From: Nitrospiraceae bacterium
GTDB taxonomy: Bacteria; Nitrospirota; Nitrospiria; Nitrospirales; UBA8639
Assembly: GCA_020632595.1 (NCBI GenBank)
Contig: JACKFF010000033.1
Coordinates: forward strand, 1 to 10,202
Length of the DNA stretch: 10,202 nt
Direction: 5' to 3'
Shown: piece by piece, positions 1-6,975 of the stretch
Layout of the letters: each line of letters opens with the position of its first letter
How positions within the stretch are numbered: position 1 is the first letter of the stretch
The notes under the pieces: model-generated
Databases searched by the model: none
Seen by the model: the letters and a program-made list of their open reading frames with translations, nothing else
Told to the model about the DNA's origin: nothing
Program-made: the position numbers and the translations under genes

Positions 1-258
1 ATTCTTTCAAACTCCCCCACGCTGGGGATTGACGAAACGTTGCTGAGGAAACCTGCTTCCGTGGAAGTCCCATTTCCTACTGCCAAATTAAAAGATTTGG
101 AACGCTTGCGTATTGAGCAAGCCCTGGAAACCTGTGAATGGCAAATTGATGGACCGTTAGGGGCTGCGAAACATTTGGGTCTGCATCCCAGCACCTTGAG
201 AAGTCGGTTGAAAAAACTGAATATTCCACGAAAAATTTCAAAGTCCAGGAAAGCCTAA
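1..258 (+). CDS. C-terminal end of a sigma-54-type transcriptional activator (Fis-like HTH), partial
   Basis: The frame is open from the first base, so the gene starts left of the window and only its last 85 codons are seen. The segment ILSNSPTLGIDETLL is typical of the linker after the AAA+ domain of NtrC/FhlA-type sigma-54 activators. It is followed by a Fis-type helix-turn-helix: LERLRIEQALETCEW, then GAAKHLGLHPSTLRSRLKKL, with a short basic tail RKISKSRKA. In this family the domain binds enhancer-like sites upstream of sigma-54 promoters, while the missing AAA+ module drives open-complex formation. The sensory input and the targets cannot be told from this fragment. An internal TTG at 40 is not a credible start, because the homologous linker begins before it. 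The next gene, a receiver-only response regulator, lies 166 bases downstream and may be functionally linked. The HTH assignment is firm; the sigma-54 class is inferred from the linker and HTH pattern. Confidence 0.85.
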   Translation: MLSNSPTLGIDETLLRKPASVEVPFPTAKLKDLERLRIEQALETCEWQIDGPLGAAKHLGLHPSTLRSRLKKLNIPRKISKSRKA

Positions 259-424
259 TCCTAGAGTGTGCGAGAGAGGCGAATCACGGAGCGTGTATGC
301 CTCAGTGGCGGACCGCAAAGGGGAGCGGTAATCCTCTGTGCTTCTTCTTGGAAGATTCTTGTGATTCCGGTCCTTCCTCGTCATGGGGGAAGACCGGTCT
401 CCGAAAGCCTTGGGAGAGCATTCG

Positions 425-883
425 ATGAACCGGGTGAAGGATTCGGACGTTCCCGGCCAGGATGGCAGTCTGAAGTCTGATCATCCAGGACAGCATGTCG
501 GCATCCTTTTTTATGTCGATGATGATGCGTTTGTACGCTCGAGTGTAGCCAGGCGGCTGATCCGGCGGGGGTATCTGGTTCGAGAGTTTGACTCAGGAGA
601 AGCGGTGGTCGCCTGCCTCCAGGATCAAGCCGCTCGGCCTGATGTCATTCTCTTAGATTATAACATGCCGGGGATGGATGGGTTGGAGACCTTCCAGGAA
701 ATCCGTCACCTTTCCAGTCACACGCCGGTTATCTTGTTCACGGCATATTCCGGCGCATTCAATGTCGAAGAGGTGAAACGACAGGGTCTTTTCGATGTGC
801 TCACCAAGAATGTGGAATTAGACAACATAATTCAAGTGATACAATTGGCCATTGCTCAGAAAAAAGAGCATCCTTCTCCATAG
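425..883 (+). CDS. Stand-alone receiver-domain response regulator
   Basis: A 152-residue protein made almost entirely of one CheY-like receiver domain, with no output domain. Visible key residues are the acidic cluster D32-D34 (YVDDD), the phosphoacceptor D78 in VILLDYNMPGMDG, the switch threonine T106 in ILFTAYS, and the conserved lysine K128 in VLTKN. All the residues needed for phosphoryl transfer are therefore present. The first 24 residues are a hydrophilic extension. I chose ATG 425 because GGGAG (412-416) lies 8 bases upstream; an in-frame ATG at 383 has no ribosome binding site. Single-domain receivers usually relay phosphate or act by protein-protein contact. The partner histidine kinase is not in the window. 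It follows a sigma-54 activator on the same strand, and a terminator follows it, so it probably ends that transcription unit. The function is known only at the level of the fold. Confidence 0.9.
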   Translation: MNRVKDSDVPGQDGSLKSDHPGQHVGILFYVDDDAFVRSSVARRLIRRGYLVREFDSGEAVVACLQDQAARPDVILLDYNMPGMDGLETFQEIRHLSSHTPVILFTAYSGAFNVEEVKRQGLFDVLTKNVELDNIIQVIQLAIAQKKEHPSP

Positions 884-939
884 ACTTCAAGACGGCTCCC
901 TCCCCCCAACGAAGACGAACTGGTTGCTAACCGACCCGG

Positions 940-968
940 TGCTTGGGCAGAAGCCCAGGTATTTTTTT
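940..968 (+). terminator. Rho-independent terminator after the response regulator
   Basis: A hairpin pairs 940-948 with 953-961 around an AGAA loop. It is mainly CTTGGGC against GCCCAGG, with G:U wobbles at 943/958 and 941/960. A run of seven T (962-968) follows at once. Its place, just after the response regulator and before the long leader of the phosphatase gene, fits transcription termination on the plus strand. Confidence 0.75.
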
Positions 969-978
969 GTCATGACCA

Positions 979-1062
979 GGGAAATTCCCGAGAATTGATG
1001 TTTCGTGAAACGAATGGGTCGAGGAGAAACGTCTCCTGGCTCGATACTCTCGCTGAACGAGA
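979..1062 (+). promoter_or_regulatory. Leader with four successive inverted repeats upstream of the PhoD-like gene
   Basis: Four short palindromes follow one another between the terminator and the phosphatase gene. They are GGGAA-A-TTCCC (979-989), GTTTC-GT-GAAAC (1000-1011), AGGAGA-AACG-TCTCCT (1022-1037) and TCTCG-CTGAA-CGAGA (1048-1062). The last two are good RNA hairpins with 4-5 base loops. The first two have almost no loop and would make better protein-binding palindromes in DNA. I see no clear -35/-10 pair and no E. coli-like Pho box. A structured leader or a set of operators is an inference. Confidence 0.4.
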
Positions 1063-1130
1063 TTGAATTGAAGTACCATATGCCAGCGCATCTCAATCAG
1101 GGGGCGACTCATTTTGAACAGGGAGACATC

Positions 1131-2429
1131 ATGATGAAACGAAATTTCATGAATGGCAGGAGGACCCTGATAGGCCTCCTGGCGTTTTGGGGACTGATGG
1201 GCTGCGCCTCAGTGGATACCGGGCTCCTCGTGAAAGATGAGAATATTGACGTCGATTGCGCTGTTGGAGATGTGACGGCCCATGAGGCTGTTGTGTGGAT
1301 GAAAACCAGGGAGGCCCAGTCGTTGGTGATCCAGTATACAGCGGATTCCACTTGGACTGCCTACCTGGAAACGGCAGTCCTGCAGACCAGTGCGACCAGA
1401 GATTTCACGGCCCATGCGGTGTTAACAAACTTGCAGCCGGCTACTCGGTACTCGTATCGAGGCACGATCCAGGGAGGTCCTCCAGTCGGGCCATGCCAAT
1501 TTGTCACAGCGCCTCTTCCAGAAGAAGCCGTTCCGGTCACGTTTGTCATTGGAGGGGACACTCGGCATGGGTATCATCCCTATAAGATGATGCAGACGTT
1601 GCAGGAAGAGAAGCCCGATTTTTTTGTCTTTCTCGGGGATACTATCTATTCGGATAAAGAAAAGCCGGCTCACGAGTTGGCGGAATATTGGGCCAAATAT
1701 AGAGAAAATCGTGATGGCTTTGTGAAACGATTGCTGGCCAATATCCCGGTGTACGTCATGTGGGACGATCATGAGGTGGATAGCGACTTTATCTCGACGC
1801 ATCCGCGTTTGCCGATTGGGCGCCAGGCCTTTTTTGATTATTGGCCGATTCGCGTGAATGCCCGAGAGCCGGGTCGGCTCTATCGATCATTTCAATGGGG
1901 GAAGGGAGTCGAATTCTTTTTGTTGGACACCCGGCAATACCGGAATCCGTCCACGCAAACGATGTTGGGTGAGGCGCAAAAACAATGGTTGTTGCATCAG
2001 CTGAAGGCCTCTCAAGCGACGACCAAATTTATTGTATCTTCCGTTCCCTTTTCCGATCCACGCAAAGATAAATGGGGAGAATACCCTCATGAACGTGACG
2101 AGATTCTTCAGTTTATTCGAGACCAGGCCATTTCAGGTGTGTTCTTTCTTGCGGGAGATGTCCACCATGGGGCTGTCAGCCGCATGCCGGGTTTTGCCGA
2201 TATGCAAGAAATGATTTTTGGCCCATTAGCCGCGCATATGAATTATAAAGTTTCGTCGAGTGAGCCACGGTTTGAATTTTTCTACCACCAAACTCCCAAT
2301 TTTGGAAAAATAACCGTGCATCCTGATCCGGCCCATCCCACGGTTCACATCGAGTGGATTGATGCACATCATCAAGTCATTTACGACGTTCGAATAGAGA
2401 ATAGTCCATTTCCTTCCCAGCCACAGTGA
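1131..2429 (+). CDS. PhoD-family alkaline phosphatase/phosphodiesterase, predicted lipoprotein
   Basis: A 432-residue metallophosphoesterase of the PhoD type, which hydrolyses phosphate mono- or diesters with metal cofactors outside the cytoplasm. The N-terminus has basic residues, a hydrophobic stretch (TLIGLLAFWGLMG) and cysteine C25 in a lipobox-like LMGC, so it is probably an outer-surface or periplasmic lipoprotein. Residues of about 45-130 form a beta-rich, fibronectin-like domain, as is usual in PhoD. The catalytic part then shows GGDTR (D143), LGDTIY (D170), WDDHEVD (211-217), LDTRQYR, a WLLHQL helix, and AGDVHHG (341-347). These are the expected metal and active-site motifs in the expected order. 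ATG 1131 and ATG 1134 are both possible; GGGAGA at 1121-1126 serves either, and 1134 has the more usual spacing. The dehydrogenase gene follows 15 bases later, suggesting one transcript. The substrate is unknown. Confidence 0.9.
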   Translation: MMKRNFMNGRRTLIGLLAFWGLMGCASVDTGLLVKDENIDVDCAVGDVTAHEAVVWMKTREAQSLVIQYTADSTWTAYLETAVLQTSATRDFTAHAVLTNLQPATRYSYRGTIQGGPPVGPCQFVTAPLPEEAVPVTFVIGGDTRHGYHPYKMMQTLQEEKPDFFVFLGDTIYSDKEKPAHELAEYWAKYRENRDGFVKRLLANIPVYVMWDDHEVDSDFISTHPRLPIGRQAFFDYWPIRVNAREPGRLYRSFQWGKGVEFFLLDTRQYRNPSTQTMLGEAQKQWLLHQLKASQATTKFIVSSVPFSDPRKDKWGEYPHERDEILQFIRDQAISGVFFLAGDVHHGAVSRMPGFADMQEMIFGPLAAHMNYKVSSSEPRFEFFYHQTPNFGKITVHPDPAHPTVHIEWIDAHHQVIYDVRIENSPFPSQPQ

Positions 2430-2444
2430 TCGAAAGGAAGATCC

Positions 2445-3470
2445 ATGAAAGCGGTTGCCCGTCTCCGTCCTCTCCCGATTAATCAGGCTGAGGCGTTGCA
2501 GGATATAGAAATTTCCACACCGATCGCTGAACCCAAGGACTTGTTGGTGAGAGTCGAGGCGGTTTCCGTCAATCCCGTGGATACCAAGATGCGCCGGCAG
2601 AACAGTCCTCCAGACAAAAAGGAGCCGCCGCGGGTCTTAGGATGGGATGCGGCGGGAGTTGTTGAGCGTATCGGGTCCGAGGTCAAGCGGTTTCGACCTG
2701 GGGATGAGGTATTTTATGCGGGAAGTCTGATTCGCCCTGGGTGCAATAGCGAATTTCACCTGGTTGATGAACGAATTGCCGCGCATAAACCGAAAACCTG
2801 GACGATGGCTCAATCTGCTGCCCTTCCGCTGACCGCCATTACCGCATATGAAGCGTTATTCGATCGAATGGGGATTGCCCAACATGGAAGGGGTGAGAGG
2901 GAATCCATTCTGATTATTGGCGGGGCCGGTGGAGTGGGATCTATCGCGATTCAAATCGCCAAATTGGTGAAACTGCATGTTGTGGCCACAGCCTCGCGAG
3001 CGGAGTCGGAAGCCTGGTGCAAGAAAATGGGTGCCGATCTGGTGATTGATCATTCCCGGCCCATGGTTCCTCAATTGCAGCAGATGGGGTATCCGACGGT
3101 GGAGTATATTCTGAATACCTCATCTACCGAACAGCATTGGATGGCCATGGCCGAGGCCATTAAACCGCAAGGCCGCCTGTGCGGGATTGTGGACACCATG
3201 GAGCCGGTGGACCTCAATGTTCTCAAACGAAAAAGCGCGACATTTTCATGGGAGTTTATGTTCACCCGGTCCATGTATCACACCGAAGATTTGGTTCGGC
3301 AGCATGAACTGTTGACCCAGGTCGCTGAATGGATTGAACAAGGTCATATCCAGCCCACACTCACCGAAACCCTTTCCCCTATTACCGCAGCCAATCTGCG
3401 GCATGCTCATGCCAAACTGGAAGAAGGGCGAATGATTGGCAAATTTGTCCTGACAGGGTGGCCTGCATGA
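2445..3470 (+). CDS. Zinc-type alcohol dehydrogenase-like (MDR) / quinone oxidoreductase-like protein
   Basis: A 341-residue medium-chain dehydrogenase/reductase. Residues of about 1-130 form the GroES-like substrate domain, with the LGWDAAGVVERIG and RPGDEVFY signatures. The nucleotide-binding domain follows, with the glycine-rich loop GGAGGVG at 159-165. Where classical alcohol dehydrogenases carry the first catalytic-zinc cysteine, this protein has NPVD (43-46). It therefore belongs to the zinc-free quinone-oxidoreductase branch despite the family name 'zinc-type ADH-like' (TIGR02817-like by pattern). It probably catalyses NAD(P)H-dependent reduction of an enone, quinone or similar electrophile in the cytoplasm; the true substrate cannot be read from sequence. 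The start is fixed by AAGGAAG (2434-2440) four bases before ATG 2445. It sits 15 bases after the PhoD-like gene and is probably co-transcribed with it, although no biochemical link is evident. Confidence 0.9.
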   Translation: MKAVARLRPLPINQAEALQDIEISTPIAEPKDLLVRVEAVSVNPVDTKMRRQNSPPDKKEPPRVLGWDAAGVVERIGSEVKRFRPGDEVFYAGSLIRPGCNSEFHLVDERIAAHKPKTWTMAQSAALPLTAITAYEALFDRMGIAQHGRGERESILIIGGAGGVGSIAIQIAKLVKLHVVATASRAESEAWCKKMGADLVIDHSRPMVPQLQQMGYPTVEYILNTSSTEQHWMAMAEAIKPQGRLCGIVDTMEPVDLNVLKRKSATFSWEFMFTRSMYHTEDLVRQHELLTQVAEWIEQGHIQPTLTETLSPITAANLRHAHAKLEEGRMIGKFVLTGWPA

Positions 3471-3564
3471 CGTAGGCGGTTGGTCCCTCGCTTCTATGGG
3501 AATAGCCAATGCCTCAGGGCGTCGATGCCTTGCCACGGACCTGCTCGAATTGCTTGAGGAAAAC

Positions 3565-3607
3565 ATGATAGGGTCAGTGGATCAGTGATGGATGATTGCC
3601 GATGATG
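3565..3607 (+). promoter_or_regulatory. Chain of overlapping mini-ORFs leading into the methyltransferase start
   Basis: GAGGA (3556-3560) precedes ATG 3565, which opens the seven-codon frame MIGSVDQ ending in TGA 3586-3588. That stop overlaps ATG 3588, which opens MDDCR ending in TGA 3603-3605. That stop in turn overlaps ATG 3605, an in-frame start of the methyltransferase. The methyltransferase itself has only a weak upstream ribosome binding site. Stop-start overlaps of this TGATG kind are a known basis for translational coupling. Whether these mini-ORFs are used is an inference, and chance is a real alternative because the stretch is repetitive in ATGATG. Confidence 0.3.
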
Positions 3608-4465
3608 CCGACTCCCTCACCTTCTCCTTCCGCTCATGTTCCTCCGCCCTGGCTGTGTGAGCTCCCCAAGAAAGATCCCTGGTCCACACCTTTTGCCGAA
3701 TGTCTCTTGAAACATCTGGATGTTCAACCAGGCCATGCCATCTTGGATGTGTGCTGCGGAGATGGTATTCCGGCTTTTTACTTAGCCCACCAGGTGGGAT
3801 CGGCAGGGCGAGTGGTCGGCGTGGATATGAATCATGCGCAATTGATTCGGTCACGGGCGGTGCAAGGACTCGCGTTTCCTTGGTTGGCCTTTCATCACGG
3901 AGATGTTCGGGAGTTGCCACGACATCTGGGGCAATTCGATCGCATCACCGGCAATCTGTCCTTTATGTTTTTTCGTCCAAACCGTCAGGACGCGCTTCGC
4001 CAAATCATCCAATTTCTGAAGCCCGGCGGACAACTGGTGCTCACCTTTCCCTCTCAGGGTACGTTTGACTCTCTTTGGCAATGTGTCGATCGAGAAATGC
4101 TGACGAGGGGCTTCACGCGAGAACGGGAACGGTTTATGGCGTACCTGGCTGAACGGCCATCTGCCCAAGATGCCCACCGGTGGCTTGAGGCGTGCGGGAT
4201 GGTGCGGGTGGAAGTAGCGGAATATCCATTAGAGGTCCAGACCAACCCGGGCCATGAATTTCTCTATCATCCGTTATTACGCGGAGGATTTCTGGACGAT
4301 GTCTACGAATGCTTCGCGGATCAGGAGGTGGCGGAACGGTTCATGGAAGACATCGCGGATGCGGTTCCCGGCTTTCTGCCGCTCTTGGCGAATCGATGCG
4401 TGATGGCTGCCTGGTTGCCGGGAAATGAATCGGGGGAAATTGCGCGGCCTCGTGAGTCTCCATGA
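3602..4465 (+). CDS. Class I SAM-dependent methyltransferase, target unknown
   Basis: A cytoplasmic protein of 287 residues from ATG 3602 (ATG 3605 and TTG 3596 are alternatives; none has a strong Shine-Dalgarno sequence). The Rossmann-like methyltransferase core starts near residue 45. Motif I is ILDVCCGDG (D49, G53, G55), motif II the acidic VVGVDMN, followed by HHGDVREL, a motif IV region FDRITGNLSFMFF, and the post-core strand LKPGGQLVLTFPS. These bind S-adenosylmethionine and place the methyl group; no NPPY-type motif of base N-methyltransferases is seen. The N-terminus is proline-rich (PTPSPSPSAHVPPP). The C-terminal third (about 175-287) is not a pattern I know and probably shapes substrate choice. 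A second methyltransferase follows 63 bases downstream on the same strand, so both may act in one modification pathway. Small-molecule methylation is more likely than RNA or DNA, but this is weakly supported. Confidence 0.85.
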   Translation: MMPTPSPSPSAHVPPPWLCELPKKDPWSTPFAECLLKHLDVQPGHAILDVCCGDGIPAFYLAHQVGSAGRVVGVDMNHAQLIRSRAVQGLAFPWLAFHHGDVRELPRHLGQFDRITGNLSFMFFRPNRQDALRQIIQFLKPGGQLVLTFPSQGTFDSLWQCVDREMLTRGFTRERERFMAYLAERPSAQDAHRWLEACGMVRVEVAEYPLEVQTNPGHEFLYHPLLRGGFLDDVYECFADQEVAERFMEDIADAVPGFLPLLANRCVMAAWLPGNESGEIARPRESP

Positions 4466-4528
4466 GCCATCGAAGAACCTGCGAATAAGCCGATAAACCA
4501 TATTCCCATACCACGGGAGGAATCGCCG

Positions 4529-5539
4529 ATGACGCAAGCAGTGACGCCGGATCGAATCATGCAATTGGGGATGGCCTTTTGGGGATCGAAGGCTTTGCTC
4601 AGCGCGGTGGAGTTAGGGGTCTTTTCGGAATTGGCCAAGCGGCCCCAAGATGCCACTACGCTTCAACAACAGCTGGGGCTACACCCCAGAAGCGCCAGGG
4701 ATTTTTTCGATGCCTTGGTCGCCCTCGGCATGTTGGACCGTCAGAGCGGGGTGTACACCAACACTCCCGAAACCGACTTCTATTTGGATCGCGCCAAGCC
4801 AACCTATTTGGGGGGATGGCTGGATATGGTGAATACCCGCCTCTATCCATTTTGGGGGCGTCTGACTGAAGGCTTGAGAACGGGGCATCCACAGAACGAA
4901 GTGCGTGAAGGGCACAACTTTTTCGAGGACTTGTACAGTGACCCGCAGCGGCTCAAGACGTTTTTAAGTTCCATGACCGGTCTGAGTATGAGCGCCAGCA
5001 AAAAAATCGCCGCGCAATTTCCGTGGGGCCACTATCACACCTTCATCGATGTGGGCTCGGCGCAAGGAGGACTGGCGGTGCAAGTGGCCTTGGCGCATTC
5101 GCATCTGACCGGAGGCGGATTTGACTTGCCGGTGACGGGACCGATTTTTCAAGAATATGTCCAGTCTTTTGGTCTGGAGACCCGTCTGAAGTTTTATCCC
5201 GGGAATTTTTTTGAAGATCCCTTACCGACAGCTGATGTCCTGTCGATGGGGCACATCCTCCATGATTGGAACTTGGAACAGAAGAAACAGTTAATTGCCA
5301 AAGCCTATGAAGCCCTGCCTCGGGGAGGGGCTCTGATCATCTTCGAATCGTTAATCGATGATGAACGGCGGGAGAATGCCTTTGGGTTGCTGATGAGCCT
5401 GAATATGTTGATCGAACTGCCTGGCGGGTTCGACTATACCGGGGCGGATTGCACGGAATGGTTGCGCGAGGCGGGGTTTCAAGAAACCCGGGTCGAACAT
5501 TTAATCGGACCTGACTCCATGGTCGTGGGAATGAAATAA
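4529..5539 (+). CDS. Family-2 O-methyltransferase (SAM-dependent, dimerisation plus catalytic domain)
   Basis: A 336-residue protein with the two-part build of the hydroxyindole/caffeate-type O-methyltransferases. Residues of about 10-90 form a winged-helix dimerisation domain (LLSAVELGVFSELA, then LGLHPRSARDFFDALVALGML). The SAM site is FIDVGSAQGG at 172-181, with the second acidic strand in GFDLP. The catalytic block contains MGHILHDW, where H245 of HDW is the family's usual general base. LPRGGALIIFE and the FDYTGADCTEWLREAGF end motif complete the fold. Length matches the family (about 340). Relatives methylate hydroxyls on aromatic, polyketide or carotenoid compounds; the substrate here is unknown. 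GGGAGGA (4515-4521) lies 7 bases before ATG 4529, a strong start. It follows another methyltransferase on the same strand, and the next gene converges on it. Confidence 0.92.
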   Translation: MTQAVTPDRIMQLGMAFWGSKALLSAVELGVFSELAKRPQDATTLQQQLGLHPRSARDFFDALVALGMLDRQSGVYTNTPETDFYLDRAKPTYLGGWLDMVNTRLYPFWGRLTEGLRTGHPQNEVREGHNFFEDLYSDPQRLKTFLSSMTGLSMSASKKIAAQFPWGHYHTFIDVGSAQGGLAVQVALAHSHLTGGGFDLPVTGPIFQEYVQSFGLETRLKFYPGNFFEDPLPTADVLSMGHILHDWNLEQKKQLIAKAYEALPRGGALIIFESLIDDERRENAFGLLMSLNMLIELPGGFDYTGADCTEWLREAGFQETRVEHLIGPDSMVVGMK

Positions 5540-5586
5540 CCGGTTAGCCGACACGGTTCAATCTTCGAATGGCCTCACCGCTCCAT

Positions 5587-5844
5587 TTACTGCACTCGGG
5601 AAGGAGACCCAGGCGGGATAGACCGTTCTCGTTGATACGACTCGTAGGGTTGTTGTTCCACACAGTTTGATGGGGCCTGGGAAGGGTCGTCCAGGCATCG
5701 TTGTGTTTGGTGTTCACGCATCGTCCCATATCCTCGTTCTTGAACCTCATCCCAGGAGCAACGGACCATGCCAAGGCTCCCAATTGTCAACGTCAACAAC
5801 ACGGTCGTGCTGAAAGTCAGATGGTTTTTCCTGTGTCTGGTCAT
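5587..5844 (-). CDS. Small secreted or lipoprotein-like protein of unknown function
   Basis: An 85-residue protein read leftward from ATG 5844, with TAA at 5587-5589. An alternative ATG at 5847 gives one extra methionine, but AGGGGAGG directly upstream is better spaced for 5844. The N-terminus is basic (MTRHRKNH), followed by a hydrophobic segment (TFSTTVLLTLTIGSLGMV) and a cysteine in MVRC. This resembles a lipoprotein signal, but arginine just before the cysteine is not a normal lipobox residue. The mature part is short and polar, with C-L-D-D-P-S-Q-A-P-S-N-C followed by YESYQRER. That C...CL....YE.Y.R layout is one I associate with small uncharacterised envelope lipoproteins of Gram-negative bacteria; no function is known to me. 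The gene converges with the O-methyltransferase gene and diverges from the M28 peptidase gene. Confidence 0.7.
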   Translation of the reverse strand: MTRHRKNHLTFSTTVLLTLTIGSLGMVRCSWDEVQERGYGTMREHQTQRCLDDPSQAPSNCVEQQPYESYQRERSIPPGSPSRVQ

Positions 5845-5956
5845 CATCCCTCCCCTAGAAGTGCGATTGGTATAGTCTATGAAACCTCAATGGATCAGGG
5901 AAACACAAGAGCCGGTATGAGCGGAATGGTTGGATGAAGAGAGGGGAACCTCGTTG

Positions 5957-6949
5957 ATGGGGGCACGATGGCTTCCTGTGGTGAGCATTGTACTTCTCGT
6001 GGGAATTGGGGGATGGTATGCCATGATTCGAATGCCGAGCGAAAGTTTTCAAGGGCCGATTCCTCCGCTTTCAGCCGATGAACGAGTGCTGGAGCAGGAA
6101 TTGCGGACGCATGTCTTGATGCTGGCAGGCGAGATTGGGGAGCGGAACGTGGATCAGTACGACAATCTCCAACGAGCGGCTGACTATATTCGAACGCATT
6201 TCCAGCAGTCGGGATATACCGTGCAGGCTCAATCCTTTGAGGCAGCCGGGAAGGTGTGTGACAATATCGAAGTGGAAGTTCGTGGGACGACCAAGCCGGA
6301 GGCCATCGTTCTGATCGGGGCTCATTATGATTCCGTGAAAGGCAGTCCTGGTGCCAATGACAACGGAAGCGGAGTGGCTGCCGTATTGGCGTTGGCCCGG
6401 AGGTTTGCCCAGGCCAATCCGTCAAAAACTCTGCGATTTGTCGCATTTGTCAATGAAGAACCCCCGTACTTTCAAACCCCGGAAATGGGCAGCTGGGTCT
6501 ATGCCCGGCGTAGCCGGGAGCGGGGCGAGCAGATCACGCTCATGGTCAGCTTGGAAACCATCGGCTATTACTCGGAGCAACCCGGCAGCCAACAATACCC
6601 GCCTCCGTTGGGTCTTCTCTATCCGTCCACCGGAAATTTCGTGGGATTTGTCAGCAATGTGCACAATGGGGCGTGGGTCCGAAACCTGATTGCCAGTTTT
6701 CGAAGGCAGGCAGCCTTTCCTTCGGAAGGGACCGCAATGTGGGGAGGATTACCCGGTATTGGCTGGTCGGACCATTGGGCATTTTGGGAGGAAGGGTATC
6801 CGGCCATCATGGTGACCGACACGGCTCTCTTTCGTGATCCGTACTATCACACCGCTCACGATACCCCCGGGCATATCCAGTATGAATCCTTCGCGCGGGT
6901 TGTCTCGGGCTTGCAGGGTGTCATCCAAGACGTGGCCAATCAGCCGTGA
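5957..6949 (+). CDS. M28-family zinc metallopeptidase, membrane-anchored
   Basis: A 330-residue protein. Residues of about 5-24 (WLPVVSIVLLVGIGGWYAMI) form a signal anchor or uncleaved signal, so the catalytic domain should face the periplasm. The M28 aminopeptidase fold follows with its zinc site in order: H123 in GAHYDS, D135 in ANDNGSG, catalytic E167 and zinc-bridging E168 in FVNEEPP, E200 in SLETIGYY, and H298 in YHTAHDT. E200 stands where well-studied members have aspartate; I believe SLE(M/T)IGY is common in this subfamily, so activity is expected. It probably removes N-terminal amino acids from peptides, though some M28 proteins have other substrates. ATG 5957 is preceded by GAGGGGA (5941-5947); TTG 5954 is also possible. 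Part of this Shine-Dalgarno lies in a small GAGG-GGAA-CCTC hairpin. The exported methyltransferase follows 26 bases downstream, probably on the same transcript. Confidence 0.9.
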   Translation: MGARWLPVVSIVLLVGIGGWYAMIRMPSESFQGPIPPLSADERVLEQELRTHVLMLAGEIGERNVDQYDNLQRAADYIRTHFQQSGYTVQAQSFEAAGKVCDNIEVEVRGTTKPEAIVLIGAHYDSVKGSPGANDNGSGVAAVLALARRFAQANPSKTLRFVAFVNEEPPYFQTPEMGSWVYARRSRERGEQITLMVSLETIGYYSEQPGSQQYPPPLGLLYPSTGNFVGFVSNVHNGAWVRNLIASFRRQAAFPSEGTAMWGGLPGIGWSDHWAFWEEGYPAIMVTDTALFRDPYYHTAHDTPGHIQYESFARVVSGLQGVIQDVANQP

Positions 6950-6975
6950 ATCAATGAAGAGAGGGAGGTAAGACG

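Noticed and set aside
969..1130. A Pho box upstream of the PhoD-like gene
   Set aside because: Only a single TGTCAT-like half (968-973) is present, with no tandem repeat at 11-base spacing, so PhoB control is not supported.
2445..3470. A classical zinc-dependent alcohol dehydrogenase
   Set aside because: The catalytic zinc cysteine position reads NPVD, and no structural-zinc cysteine cluster is present.
3582..3920. A 112-codon minus-strand frame over the first methyltransferase gene
   Set aside because: It is antisense to the methyltransferase core, which carries clear SAM motifs, and has no recognisable domain.
5538..5560. A terminator between the convergent O-methyltransferase and small-protein genes
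   Set aside because: Only a 5-bp AACCG/CGGTT stem with a long loop and no T-run is present.
5895..6446. A 183-codon open frame on the minus strand
   Set aside because: It lies wholly antisense to the M28 peptidase start region and codes for low-complexity, proline- and arginine-rich sequence with no domain. The plus-strand gene has a complete zinc site.
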